Shown here in pieces: positions 34,162 through 42,700 of a DNA stretch of 64,000 nucleotides (position 1 is the first letter of the stretch; each line of letters opens with the position of its first letter). A model generated the notes under the pieces. The model made no database searches and was not told the DNA's origin. It was given only the letters and a program-made list of their open reading frames with translations. The translations under genes were made by a program, and so were the position numbers. Location of the stretch: contig JAJPIZ010000011.1 in NCBI GenBank assembly GCA_021324435.1, forward strand, positions 1 to 64,000, in the 5' to 3' direction. This DNA is from Anaerolineae bacterium (GTDB lineage Bacteria; Chloroflexota; Anaerolineae; Anaerolineales; Villigracilaceae).

Positions 34162-36155
34162 ACTGCGCGCCCGATCAAAATTCCGACCACATACAAAATC
34201 CCAAACGCGGCATGGAGTTTGGCGGTCTCCAGATCAATCTTGGCGATGGCGCGTTGCTGACCGTTGATGCCGAGTTGCGACGCGCCGATGAGATAGACAA
34301 GAAACGGCATGGACAGCAACGCCAGCAGACTCGTCTGTGGCAAAGCGCGCAGGAGCACGGCAAGGATTACGGTGATAAACGCTCCGCTGATGAGCGCGAG
34401 ATATGTGAGATGCGCCCACTTGCGTCCCATCAAGGCGGAGAGTGTGCCAATACCGTAGCGCGCATCGTCGGTGATGTCGCGCCATTCGTTGCCGTGTAAG
34501 ATGGCGGTGACCAGCAAGCCAATCGGCAGGCTGACAATGAAAGGCGACCAATTGATTCCGCCGGTGATGGTGTAATACGCGCCCATCACCATCAGCGGCC
34601 CCATCAGAAGGAACACCATCGGGAGGCCAATGGCTTTGTATTTGTATTGGAAGGGCGGCGCAGTGTAGCCATATCCCATGATCAATCCGGCCAATCCAAG
34701 CAACGCAACCGGCCAGCCGCGCAGAGCGATCAATGCAATGCCGAAGAGGATCGCGAGCAGGAACGAGCCTCGGATCAAACCAAACGCTTCGTGTTCGGTG
34801 AGACGCCCTTTGAGCAAAGCCTGGCTGGCGCGCGGCGAAGTGATCGAGTCAATGCCGTTGCGCACATCGTAAATCTCATTGGTGATGTTGGTGCCGACGT
34901 GCAAAAGCATGGCCGCGGCCAGTGAGATAAAGAAGGGCGCGACTTCAAACCTGTTTTGGACGAAGGCCAGCGCGCCCGCGCTCAACACGGGGATTGTGGA
35001 TGCAGTAAATGAAAATGGACGCGCGATCTCGCTGAACGCGCTGATTTTGCGCCAGGCGCGCTCGAAGATGTTCAAGCGATCCTCACGCTTCTCGCCGGAC
35101 GATAAAACGGCCGCCGTTTCACGAGCGGGCGCGGCCTCTTTGACCGCCACCGACCCATACAACGCGGCCGCTTCCAACGCGAGCGGGACTTGATCTTCAT
35201 CTTGCAGAACGGGCTGGATGATCGGCGTGGTCATGCCGGCTTCGTTGTAACGCGCCGCGCCTTCCGCCACTTCATCCGGTGTGCCACACAGCATGATCGC
35301 GTCCAGCATGTCATCGGGAATTAATTCCGCGGCCTTGTGATAGTCCTCAGCGCGCCAGGCTGCCGCGATCTGGTCGCGCAGGGCAGGCTCGAACCCGGCT
35401 TGTTGCAGAGAGAAATTGGAGAGCACACTGATCATGTAAATCACGAAAGGTTCGCGCTTGGCGCGGTTCAACGCCTCACGGCGCGACTTGTCCACGTGCG
35501 TGAGCAGATAACCCGCGACGTCCACCGCGTTTTCGTCGCGGCCCGCTTCCAGCGAAGATTTTTTCAATTTGGCGATGAGCCGCTTCAGGTTCGGAATCGA
35601 TTCGGCGGGTCGCGCTAAGTAGCCATCCGCTTTCTGTCCCGCGAGTTGCAGAAAAGGAGTTCGATACGCGGCGATGTAGATCGGCACGCGATGCACGGGC
35701 GGGAACATCGGTTGAATGGGCGGCAGGTTCGGCGTCGCAGAGGGGATGCGTTGCCCGGCCCACAGCGCGCGCACCATGTCAATTGCCTTGCTCACATTTT
35801 CCACACCGCCTTCGGGTGTGTATGGGATTCCAAGTTGAGCAAGCCGCAGAGGGATCGAGGTGCCCATCCCCAAAATGATTCGGCCCGGCGCCATCTCGTC
35901 CAGCGCAGAGACGGTCATCGCGATCAGCGCGGGTGTGCGTGTGTACGCGCTCAACGCGCCCAATGCCACGCGCACATTCGGCACTTGCGCCGCGATGGCG
36001 GACGCGTAGGTCACGGCGTCGCGCTCATACAAACTATCGTGAATCCAAACGGAATGGATTCCTCGCCGCTGGGCTTCATTTGCCCAGCCGACGACATCTG
36101 AAACTTTGCCGCGCGCGGCAAAGCCAATTCCGACTGCTCTGGCAAGTTCGGACAT
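34158..36155 (-). CDS. Fusion of LLM-class (F420-type) oxidoreductase and MenA-like prenyltransferase
   Basis: A 665-aa protein. Residues ~1-335 are a luciferase-like monooxygenase/F420-dependent oxidoreductase (VWIHDSLYERD, RIILGMGTSIP, IYIAAYRTPFLQLAGQKADGYL). After a charged linker, residues ~375-665 are a UbiA-type membrane prenyltransferase with NEIYDVRNGID and NEWRDITDDARYGIGT. These match MenA (N-x3-D-x5-D and N-x2-RD-x3-D-x3-G), which attaches the polyprenyl chain to dihydroxynaphthoate. GAGGAGGT precedes the ATG, and a promoter-like pair is upstream. It heads the operon MenA-CPBP-MenG-thioesterase. The LLM part may reduce or oxidise a quinone intermediate; that is inference. Confidence 0.92.
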   Translation of the reverse strand: MSELARAVGIGFAARGKVSDVVGWANEAQRRGIHSVWIHDSLYERDAVTYASAIAAQVPNVRVALGALSAYTRTPALIAMTVSALDEMAPGRIILGMGTSIPLRLAQLGIPYTPEGGVENVSKAIDMVRALWAGQRIPSATPNLPPIQPMFPPVHRVPIYIAAYRTPFLQLAGQKADGYLARPAESIPNLKRLIAKLKKSSLEAGRDENAVDVAGYLLTHVDKSRREALNRAKREPFVIYMISVLSNFSLQQAGFEPALRDQIAAAWRAEDYHKAAELIPDDMLDAIMLCGTPDEVAEGAARYNEAGMTTPIIQPVLQDEDQVPLALEAAALYGSVAVKEAAPARETAAVLSSGEKREDRLNIFERAWRKISAFSEIARPFSFTASTIPVLSAGALAFVQNRFEVAPFFISLAAAMLLHVGTNITNEIYDVRNGIDSITSPRASQALLKGRLTEHEAFGLIRGSFLLAILFGIALIALRGWPVALLGLAGLIMGYGYTAPPFQYKYKAIGLPMVFLLMGPLMVMGAYYTITGGINWSPFIVSLPIGLLVTAILHGNEWRDITDDARYGIGTLSALMGRKWAHLTYLALISGAFITVILAVLLRALPQTSLLALLSMPFLVYLIGASQLGINGQQRAIAKIDLETAKLHAAFGILYVVGILIGRAV

Positions 36156-36182
36156 TGCTACCTCCTCGCGTTAATTGAGGTG

Positions 36183-36211
36183 ATTGTAGCGTTTGCCCAA
36201 ATCAGCGACAA
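36183..36211 (-). promoter_or_regulatory. Putative promoter of the menaquinone operon
   Basis: On the minus strand TTGTCG and TACAAT are separated by 17 bp, about 27 nt before the fusion gene's ATG. Confidence 0.55.
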
Positions 36212-36227
36212 GAGACAAATGTCATCT

Positions 36228-37394
36228 TTATAACCCGATTAGAAGAAGGAGATCGTTGACGTTCGTGCCGGTGTAGCCGGGTTTGAGTAGATCATTGAGG
36301 GGCTTGAAGAAATGATACGCGTCATTGCGGGACAAATAAGCGGAGGCGTCCATCCCGATCCTTTCCGCCCGCTGACGCGTTTCGCCGTTAACCACCGCGC
36401 CCGCCGCGTCGGTGGGGCCGTCGTCGCCGTCGGTGGCAAGGGAGATAAGCATCGCATTTTCGACGCCGCTCAATTCGTCCACCGCGGCCAGCGCCAATTC
36501 CTGATTTCGCCCGCCTTTGCCATTACCTTTGATCGTGACCGTTGTCTCACCGCCTGCGATCAAACAAAACGGACTTCTCCTCTTTCGTCGTTCTTCTTTC
36601 AACCTCTGCGCGAGCTTCAAGCCAACTTCGCTTGCTTCTCCTTGAATGGCCAGATCCAAAATTCCAGACTCAAAACCTTCCTCTGCGGCTTTTTGTTTTG
36701 CAATCTCCGCCGCGCGGCGAAGATCGCCAATGATGACGTTTTGCACGCGCGTTCCTCGCGCCACATCAACCGTCATGCCGGATGCGATGGTTTCCAGCGA
36801 ATTGCCGATCACATCCGAGAGAATCAGGCTGACGATTTTTGCTTTTGTGGCGCGTGCCAATCCGCCGCCTTTGATTCGATCCAACTGTCGGCGCAGATTG
36901 TTGACCTCTTGAATCGGCGCGCCGCTTGCCAGAAGCGATGAAGTCTTTGCTTGTATTTCTTCGAGCGTCACGCCCTGGCGCGGCGCAGTGACCAATGCCG
37001 AGCCTCCGCCGGAAATCAAACAAATCAGCAGATCGTCTTCGTTCAAGCGTGAGACAAAATCCAGCGCGGCGCGTCCCGCCGCGAGACTGCGCGCGTCCGG
37101 GACGGGGTGTCCGCTTTCTATAACGGCGATCCGCTCGCGGGTCCGGGATGAAGCGTATTTTGTGACAACCAACGCGTCCGTAAAATGAGTCAAACTGTCT
37201 GCCGCGGCTAGAGTCATCGGCTCGGCAGCTTTGCCAATCCCCAATAAAAAGGCACGCTTGTGTTTTGGCAAATCCGCTTTCTGCAAATAATCCTGCACAA
37301 GTTTCGCAGGTTCAACCGCCTCCAGCGCGGCGGAGAGAATCCGCAAAATGCGTTCATCGTGCAGAGTGTGAGTCCGAAAACGATTGACGTCCAC
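36228..37394 (-). CDS. Glycerate 2-kinase (GckA/TtuD, MOFRL family)
   Basis: Phosphorylates D-glycerate to 2-phosphoglycerate. 388 aa: an N-terminal DUF4147 domain ([55 protein letters not shown]) and a C-terminal MOFRL domain ([40 protein letters not shown]). The start is a GTG at 37394. It is slightly short for the family but complete in motifs. It diverges from gyaR with only about 20 bp between starts. With the reductase and the glucosylglycerate enzymes next door it would return released glycerate to glycolysis. Confidence 0.93.
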   Translation of the reverse strand: MDVNRFRTHTLHDERILRILSAALEAVEPAKLVQDYLQKADLPKHKRAFLLGIGKAAEPMTLAAADSLTHFTDALVVTKYASSRTRERIAVIESGHPVPDARSLAAGRAALDFVSRLNEDDLLICLISGGGSALVTAPRQGVTLEEIQAKTSSLLASGAPIQEVNNLRRQLDRIKGGGLARATKAKIVSLILSDVIGNSLETIASGMTVDVARGTRVQNVIIGDLRRAAEIAKQKAAEEGFESGILDLAIQGEASEVGLKLAQRLKEERRKRRSPFCLIAGGETTVTIKGNGKGGRNQELALAAVDELSGVENAMLISLATDGDDGPTDAAGAVVNGETRQRAERIGMDASAYLSRNDAYHFFKPLNDLLKPGYTGTNVNDLLLLIGL

Positions 37395-37402
37395 GCTTGC
37401 AG

Positions 37403-37408
37403 TATACT
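37403..37408 (+). promoter_or_regulatory. TATACT box placed for a leaderless transcript of gyaR
   Basis: TATACT, TTGCTC, ATG (37415): again exactly 6 nt between box and start, with no Shine-Dalgarno. A TTGACG lies 13 bp upstream of the box, too close for a normal -35. Confidence 0.5.
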
Positions 37409-37414
37409 TTGCTC

Positions 37415-38380
37415 ATGGCAAAACCCAAAGTCTTCGTGACGCGTATCGTTCCTGAAAAAGGTTTGTCGCTCGTGCGTGATTTTTGCGAAGCAGACATTTG
37501 GCAGGATGAAATGCCGCCTTCGCGCGCCGACCTGCTTGCGCGCGTTCGCGATGTGGACGGCTTGCTTTCCCTGTTGACCGACAAGATAGACGCGGAATTG
37601 ATGGATGCCGCGCCGCGTTTGAAAGTAATCAGTAACATGGCCGTCGGTGTGGACAATGTGGATGTGGCCGCGGCTACTGCGCGCAGGATTCCAGTGGGCA
37701 ATACGCCCGGCGTTTTGACGGATGCCACCGCCGATCACGCCTTTGCGTTGATGCTATCCGCCGCGCGGCGTATAGTGGAGGGGGAGAAATATGTACGCGC
37801 CGGCAAATGGATCACGTGGCACCCGCAACTTCTGCTCGGCGCGGATTTCGCGGGCGCAACACTGGGCATCATTGGTTTTGGTCGGATTGGTCAAGCGGTG
37901 GCCAAGCGCGCGCAGGGATTTGATCTGCACGTGATTTATCATGATCCATCCGCGCGGCCTGCGTATGGCGCGACGCCAACCGATCTTGGCACGTTGCTTC
38001 GCGAATCGGATTTCATCTCTTTGCATGTGCCGTTGACGGAACAAACCCGTCACATGATCAACGCCGAGACGTTAAGGAAGATGAAGCCGAATGCGATTCT
38101 GGTCAATACCGCGCGCGGCCCCGTTGTGGACTCGCAGGCTTTATACATCGCTTTGAAATCCAAACAAATCTTCGCCGCGGCGCTGGATGTCACTGAGCCT
38201 GAACCTCTGCCTGTGGATAGTCCCTTGCTTGAATTGGATAATTGTCTCATCGTTCCGCACCTCGGCAGCGCCAGCAGACAGACGCGCGACGAGATGTCTT
38301 TCCTGGCCGCGCAGAATTTAATTGCAGGATTGAAAGGTGAGCGCCTGCCGAATTGTGTCAACCCGCAACTGTATGATTAG
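37415..38380 (+). CDS. gyaR: D-2-hydroxyacid dehydrogenase (glyoxylate/hydroxypyruvate reductase)
   Basis: Interconverts hydroxypyruvate and D-glycerate (or glyoxylate and glycolate) with NAD(P)H. 321 aa: NAD-binding [17 protein letters not shown], the catalytic Arg in VNTARGP, Glu in DVTEPEPLP, and His in VPHLGSA. ATG 37415 fits the family start (KPKVFVTR); the tracked ORF begins six codons earlier. Divergent from glycerate kinase and followed by the glucoside phosphorylase gene. Confidence 0.92.
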   Translation: MAKPKVFVTRIVPEKGLSLVRDFCEADIWQDEMPPSRADLLARVRDVDGLLSLLTDKIDAELMDAAPRLKVISNMAVGVDNVDVAAATARRIPVGNTPGVLTDATADHAFALMLSAARRIVEGEKYVRAGKWITWHPQLLLGADFAGATLGIIGFGRIGQAVAKRAQGFDLHVIYHDPSARPAYGATPTDLGTLLRESDFISLHVPLTEQTRHMINAETLRKMKPNAILVNTARGPVVDSQALYIALKSKQIFAAALDVTEPEPLPVDSPLLELDNCLIVPHLGSASRQTRDEMSFLAAQNLIAGLKGERLPNCVNPQLYD

Positions 38381-38453
38381 AATAACGTCTCTGCTTGTAT
38401 AATTAAATTCGCACATCGCAATTGTGATGCGGGGATAATCATTTATCGGTATT

Positions 38454-40172
38454 ATGGAGGAAGAACGGATTCGCTTTTTGCTGTTACAACTTTATGGCGA
38501 GCAGGCGGTCGTCTCTATTTTGCCGCGCCTGCAGGCCATTCTCGACAAATATCGCGATCTGATACCGAGTCCTCACGTTCGCGGCTTGAGCGAAGGCGAC
38601 GCGATTCTGATTGCATACCCTGATCAAGTTCAAGAGCCGGATAAACCTCCGCTTCAAACCCTGACCGAGTTCTGTGCGCGCCATTTAACAGGCCTGGTCA
38701 GCGGCCTGCACATTTTGCCGTTCTATCCCTCGTCGTCGGACGACGGATTCTCCGTCGTTGACTATCGCGCAGTCGCTCCGCAATACGGCGATTGGAATAA
38801 TGTGACTCAACTCGGCCAACGCTTCCGCTTGATGTTTGACGCGGTGATCAATCATGCGTCCGCGCAAGGTAATTGGTTTGGAAAATTTCTGCAAGGCGAT
38901 CCGCGTTACCGCGACTACTTCATCGAAATAAAAGACAACCCTGATCTTTCGCGCGTAGTCCGCCCGCGCGCCTTGCCGCTCTTGACGCACTTTGGTGAAA
39001 GGGCGGTTTGGACGACCTTCAGCGCCGATCAGGTGGATTTGAACTATCGCAACCCCGAAGTGCTTTTGGATGTCATTGATGTCCTGCTGTTTTATGTCAG
39101 CCGCGGCGCGGAGTTCATTCGCCTCGACGCGATTGCCTATCTTTGGAAAGAGATTGGCACGCCGTGCATCAACTTACCGCAGACACATTTCATGGTTCAA
39201 CTCTTCCGTGCCGTGCTCGATGAAGTTGCTCCGCACGTCATGCTAATTACGGAAACCAATGTTCCGCACGTTGATAACATCTCATATTTTGGCGATGGGA
39301 CGAATGAATCGCAGATGGTTTATAACTTTTCCCTTCCGCCGCTGGTCTTGCACGCGTTTCAGACAGGCAGCGCCGAGGTCCTTTCGCGCTGGGCAAAGAC
39401 GTTGGAATTGCCGTCCGATAAAGTTACCTTCTTCAACTTTCTGGCGTCTCATGATGGGATTGGATTGAATCCCTTGCGCGGCATCCTGCCCGAGGTCGAG
39501 ATTGAAGCGTTGGCTCAGGCCGCGAAAGAGCGCGGCGGATTCGCGTCTTACAAATACAACCCTGACGGAACTCAAAGTCTGTATGAGTTGAACATCAATT
39601 ACTTTGACGCCCTCGATAATCTCGATGGCTGGGAAACGCTGGAGTTGAAGGTCAATCGTTTTATTGCCGCACACGCGATCTTGCTCTCGTTCCTCGGTGT
39701 TCCCGGCATTTATTTTCAAAGTTTATTCGGCTCGCGCGGTTGGCCGGAGGGCGTCGCGCAGACCGGACATAACCGCGCCATCAATCGGCAGAAATTTCAG
39801 CGCACCGATCTGGAACGCGAACTTGCAAATCAGGATTCGTTGCGGCACAAGATTTTTCACAGTCTCGCGCGATTGCTTCAGATTCGCGGAGAACGCGCCG
39901 CTTTCGATCCGCACGGACGCCAGCAAATTTTGGATGTCGCGCCGGGCGTCTTCGCGCTGACCCGCTCCTCGTCAAAGGACGGATGCGAGGCGCTCTGTTT
40001 GCATAACGTGACCGGTGCCTCGCAGTCGTTTAAGTTGGATTTATCGGAGATAAAATTGAGATCATCGGAGAAATTGCGCGACGTGATCAGCAATGAAGTC
40101 TTTGAGGCTGAAAGTTCCTTGTCCATTTCCATGCAGCCATATCAGGTTATCTGGTTGCTTGCTGAAAACTAG
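38454..40172 (+). CDS. GH13_18 glycoside phosphorylase, probable glucosylglycerate phosphorylase
   Basis: Sucrose-phosphorylase-type enzyme, 572 aa. The TIM-barrel motifs are complete: nucleophile Asp in IRLDAIAYLWKE, acid/base Glu in LITETNVPH, and stabilising Asp in LASHDGIGL. The family includes sucrose, sucrose-6-phosphate and glucosylglycerate phosphorylases. Context (glucosyl-3-phosphoglycerate synthase and glycerate kinase in the same locus) favours cleavage of glucosylglycerate by phosphate to glucose-1-phosphate and D-glycerate. A TATAAT at 38398-38403 lies 50 nt upstream. The ATG has no Shine-Dalgarno. It is followed after 8 nt by a glycosyltransferase. Confidence 0.9.
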   Translation: MEEERIRFLLLQLYGEQAVVSILPRLQAILDKYRDLIPSPHVRGLSEGDAILIAYPDQVQEPDKPPLQTLTEFCARHLTGLVSGLHILPFYPSSSDDGFSVVDYRAVAPQYGDWNNVTQLGQRFRLMFDAVINHASAQGNWFGKFLQGDPRYRDYFIEIKDNPDLSRVVRPRALPLLTHFGERAVWTTFSADQVDLNYRNPEVLLDVIDVLLFYVSRGAEFIRLDAIAYLWKEIGTPCINLPQTHFMVQLFRAVLDEVAPHVMLITETNVPHVDNISYFGDGTNESQMVYNFSLPPLVLHAFQTGSAEVLSRWAKTLELPSDKVTFFNFLASHDGIGLNPLRGILPEVEIEALAQAAKERGGFASYKYNPDGTQSLYELNINYFDALDNLDGWETLELKVNRFIAAHAILLSFLGVPGIYFQSLFGSRGWPEGVAQTGHNRAINRQKFQRTDLERELANQDSLRHKIFHSLARLLQIRGERAAFDPHGRQQILDVAPGVFALTRSSSKDGCEALCLHNVTGASQSFKLDLSEIKLRSSEKLRDVISNEVFEAESSLSISMQPYQVIWLLAEN

Positions 40173-40180
40173 AGGTAGAG

Positions 40181-41473
40181 ATGTCCACTGCTTATCCCAT
40201 CCCCGCATCCAATCTGAACGTCGGCTTTGTCTCGACTCGCTTCGACAGCACCGACGGTGTTTCGCTCGAGTCTGAAAAGTGGGCGCATGTGTTGGAGGGG
40301 CTTGATCATCAGTGTTTTTATTTTGCGGGTTTGTGCGACCGCCCGCAAGAAGTGAGCTATGTTGTTCCGGAAGCGCATTTTGAACACCCGGCGATTTTGG
40401 AAACATACAACATGGCTTTCTCGAATCGCGTCCGCCCGCGCCAATTGACGGATCGAATCCACGAACTGGCTCAGTTTCTCAAAGGCCATCTGTATAAATT
40501 CATCGAGAAGTTCGATATTCACATGCTTCTGGTCGAGAATGCGTTGGCGATTCCACTTAATATCCCGCTGGGAGTAGCGCTGACAGAGTTCATTGCCGAG
40601 ACAGGCATTCATACTATCGCCCATCATCACGACCTGTTTTGGGAGCGTAGAAGGTTTCTGGTGAATTGTGTGTGGGATTATTTGGATGTCTCGTTTCCGC
40701 CGCGCTTGCCGAGCGTACGCCATGTGGTGATCAATTCGCCTGCGTCTACGCAACTCGGTTATCGGCGCGGTATCTCGGCGCGATTAATTCCGAATGTGAT
40801 GGACTTCGATCACCCGCCCGAACCGCCGGATGATTATGCGGCGGGCCTGCGCGCTGACCTAAACATCCAGCCGGGTGAATATTTCTTTTTGCAACCCACG
40901 CGCGTCGTCCGGCGCAAAGGCATCGAACACGCCATTGAATTGGCGCGCCGACTGGGTCTGCCTGCGAAACTGGTCATCTCACACGCCAGCGGCGATGAAG
41001 GCGACTTGTATGAAAAATATATTCGTTCATTTTCATCGCTTCTTGATGTTCAAACCATCTTTGTCTCCGATATTATCGGCGACAAACGCGGAAAAACGAA
41101 GGATGGCCGCAAGGTTTATTCTTTGTGGGACGTATATCCTTTTGCAGACCTCGTAACGTATCCATCGCTTCTCGAAGGATTTGGCAATGCTTTCCTCGAG
41201 GCGGTTTATTTTCGCCGCCCGATTCTGGTCAATGATTACACTATCTATTCCATTGACATCAAGCCCAAGGGATTCCAGGCAATTGAATTCGATGGCTTCA
41301 TCACCGATTCGACCATCGAACAGGTCCGCGAGGTGCTTCATAATCCGTCCAGGGCAAAGGAAATGGCCGATCACAATTACGAACTGGCGCAGCGATTTTA
41401 TTCGTTCACATTCCTCGAACACCAACTTCAGGCGCTTTTGCAATCCTTCACCGGTGAAGAAGTGAGAACATAG
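40181..41473 (+). CDS. GT4-family glycosyltransferase (first of two)
   Basis: A 430-aa GT-B fold retaining transferase. The donor-site region FLQPTRVVRRKGIEHAIELARRLG is followed by the E-x7-E motif in PSLLEGFGNAFLEAVYF. The N-terminal part (VGFVSTRFDSTDGVSLESEKW) binds the acceptor. Between the phosphorylase (8 nt) and a second GT4 gene (3 nt), so it belongs to the glucosylglycerate operon. It could add a further sugar (for example mannose) to glucosyl-phosphoglycerate. The donor and acceptor are not determined by sequence. Confidence 0.88.
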   Translation: MSTAYPIPASNLNVGFVSTRFDSTDGVSLESEKWAHVLEGLDHQCFYFAGLCDRPQEVSYVVPEAHFEHPAILETYNMAFSNRVRPRQLTDRIHELAQFLKGHLYKFIEKFDIHMLLVENALAIPLNIPLGVALTEFIAETGIHTIAHHHDLFWERRRFLVNCVWDYLDVSFPPRLPSVRHVVINSPASTQLGYRRGISARLIPNVMDFDHPPEPPDDYAAGLRADLNIQPGEYFFLQPTRVVRRKGIEHAIELARRLGLPAKLVISHASGDEGDLYEKYIRSFSSLLDVQTIFVSDIIGDKRGKTKDGRKVYSLWDVYPFADLVTYPSLLEGFGNAFLEAVYFRRPILVNDYTIYSIDIKPKGFQAIEFDGFITDSTIEQVREVLHNPSRAKEMADHNYELAQRFYSFTFLEHQLQALLQSFTGEEVRT

Positions 41474-41476
41474 CAG

Positions 41477-42697
41477 ATGAAGATTACTCTCCTTCATTAT
41501 GCCGCGCCGCCGATCATCGGTGGGGTGGAAAGTGTGATGAGTCATCATGCGCGCTTGATGGCAGACGCGGGACATCAAGTCCAGATCATCGCGGGACGCG
41601 GCGAACAAATTGACTCGCGCGTCCGTTTCACGCGGCTTCCACTCGTGGATTCGCGTCACGATGAAGTTCTCCGCCTCAAATTGGACCTCGACGCGGGCCG
41701 CGTGCCAAAGGAATTTGATTCACTCGTCAAGCGGATCGAAACCCAACTGCTCGAATCCATTTCGGATTCAGATTGGCTCATTGCTCACAACGTCTGTTCG
41801 CTCAACAAGAATCTCGCATTGACCGCCGCGCTGAAACGCATCTCGGAAAGTCATTTGCGGCCGCGTTTGATCTTGTGGCATCACGATCTTGCCTGGGCGA
41901 CGCCGCGCTATCGAAATGAATTGCACGATGGGTATCCATGGGATTTGCTTCGCGCTGATTGGCCGCAGGCCGTACAAGTTGTCGTCTCGGAAACGCGCCG
42001 CCGCGAGTTGGCCGACCTGTTGAAGTCTCCGCTTGAACGCATTCAGGTTGTCCCGAATGGAATTGACGCGGCGCGTTTCCTAAAGCTTGAAGCGCAGACT
42101 CAGGACTTCGTGAAACGACTCGATTTGCTTTCTGCCGCGCCGTTGATTCTGCTTCCTGTGCGCATCACGCCGCGCAAAAACATCGAACTTGCATTGCGCG
42201 TGCTGGCTGAACTGTGTTCAGAATTTAAACGGGCAAAGTTGATCGTAACGGGTCCGCTTGGGCCGCATAACCCGGCCAACGTCGAGTATATGAAGCGGTT
42301 GGTTGCGCTTCGCCGCGAATTGAATATCGAAGACGCGGCGCATTTTCTGGCAGAATTGAGCGATCAGTTTTTATCTGATGAAGTCATCGCGGATTTTTAT
42401 CGGCTGGCCGATTTGCTTTTTCTGCCCAGCCGCGAGGAGGGATTTGGCATCCCAGTTTTGGAAGCCGGTTTGCGCGGCATTCCCATCTTCTGCGCAGATA
42501 TTCCAACTTTGCGCGAATTGGGAGATTCGCACGTGAATTATTTTTCGCCGGACGAAGATCCAAAAAAGCTCGCAAATCGGCTGATCGAGTTGCTCAAAGC
42601 GGATTCGCAATTCGTCCTCCGCAAAAGAATCGAGAGCGAATACACTTGGGAGCAAATTTATATAGATCGTATCGAGCCTTTATTCGTGAGAGGATGA
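41477..42697 (+). CDS. GT4-family glycosyltransferase (second of two)
   Basis: A 406-aa GT-B transferase. It starts ITLLHYAAPPIIGGVESVMSHHARLM, a typical GT4 glycine-rich entry, and has donor-site PVRITPRKNIELALRVLAEL and the E-x7-E motif in REEGFGIPVLEAGLRG. Separated by 3 nt from both neighbours. Sequence differs clearly from the first GT4, so this is not a simple duplication. Likely builds the same glycoside as its neighbours. Confidence 0.88.
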   Translation: MKITLLHYAAPPIIGGVESVMSHHARLMADAGHQVQIIAGRGEQIDSRVRFTRLPLVDSRHDEVLRLKLDLDAGRVPKEFDSLVKRIETQLLESISDSDWLIAHNVCSLNKNLALTAALKRISESHLRPRLILWHHDLAWATPRYRNELHDGYPWDLLRADWPQAVQVVVSETRRRELADLLKSPLERIQVVPNGIDAARFLKLEAQTQDFVKRLDLLSAAPLILLPVRITPRKNIELALRVLAELCSEFKRAKLIVTGPLGPHNPANVEYMKRLVALRRELNIEDAAHFLAELSDQFLSDEVIADFYRLADLLFLPSREEGFGIPVLEAGLRGIPIFCADIPTLRELGDSHVNYFSPDEDPKKLANRLIELLKADSQFVLRKRIESEYTWEQIYIDRIEPLFVRG

Positions 42698-42700
42698 GGA

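Noticed and set aside
37384-37408. TTGACG ... TATACT as a normal promoter of gyaR
   Set aside because: The spacer is 13 bp, too short for a standard promoter; only the -10 position was kept.
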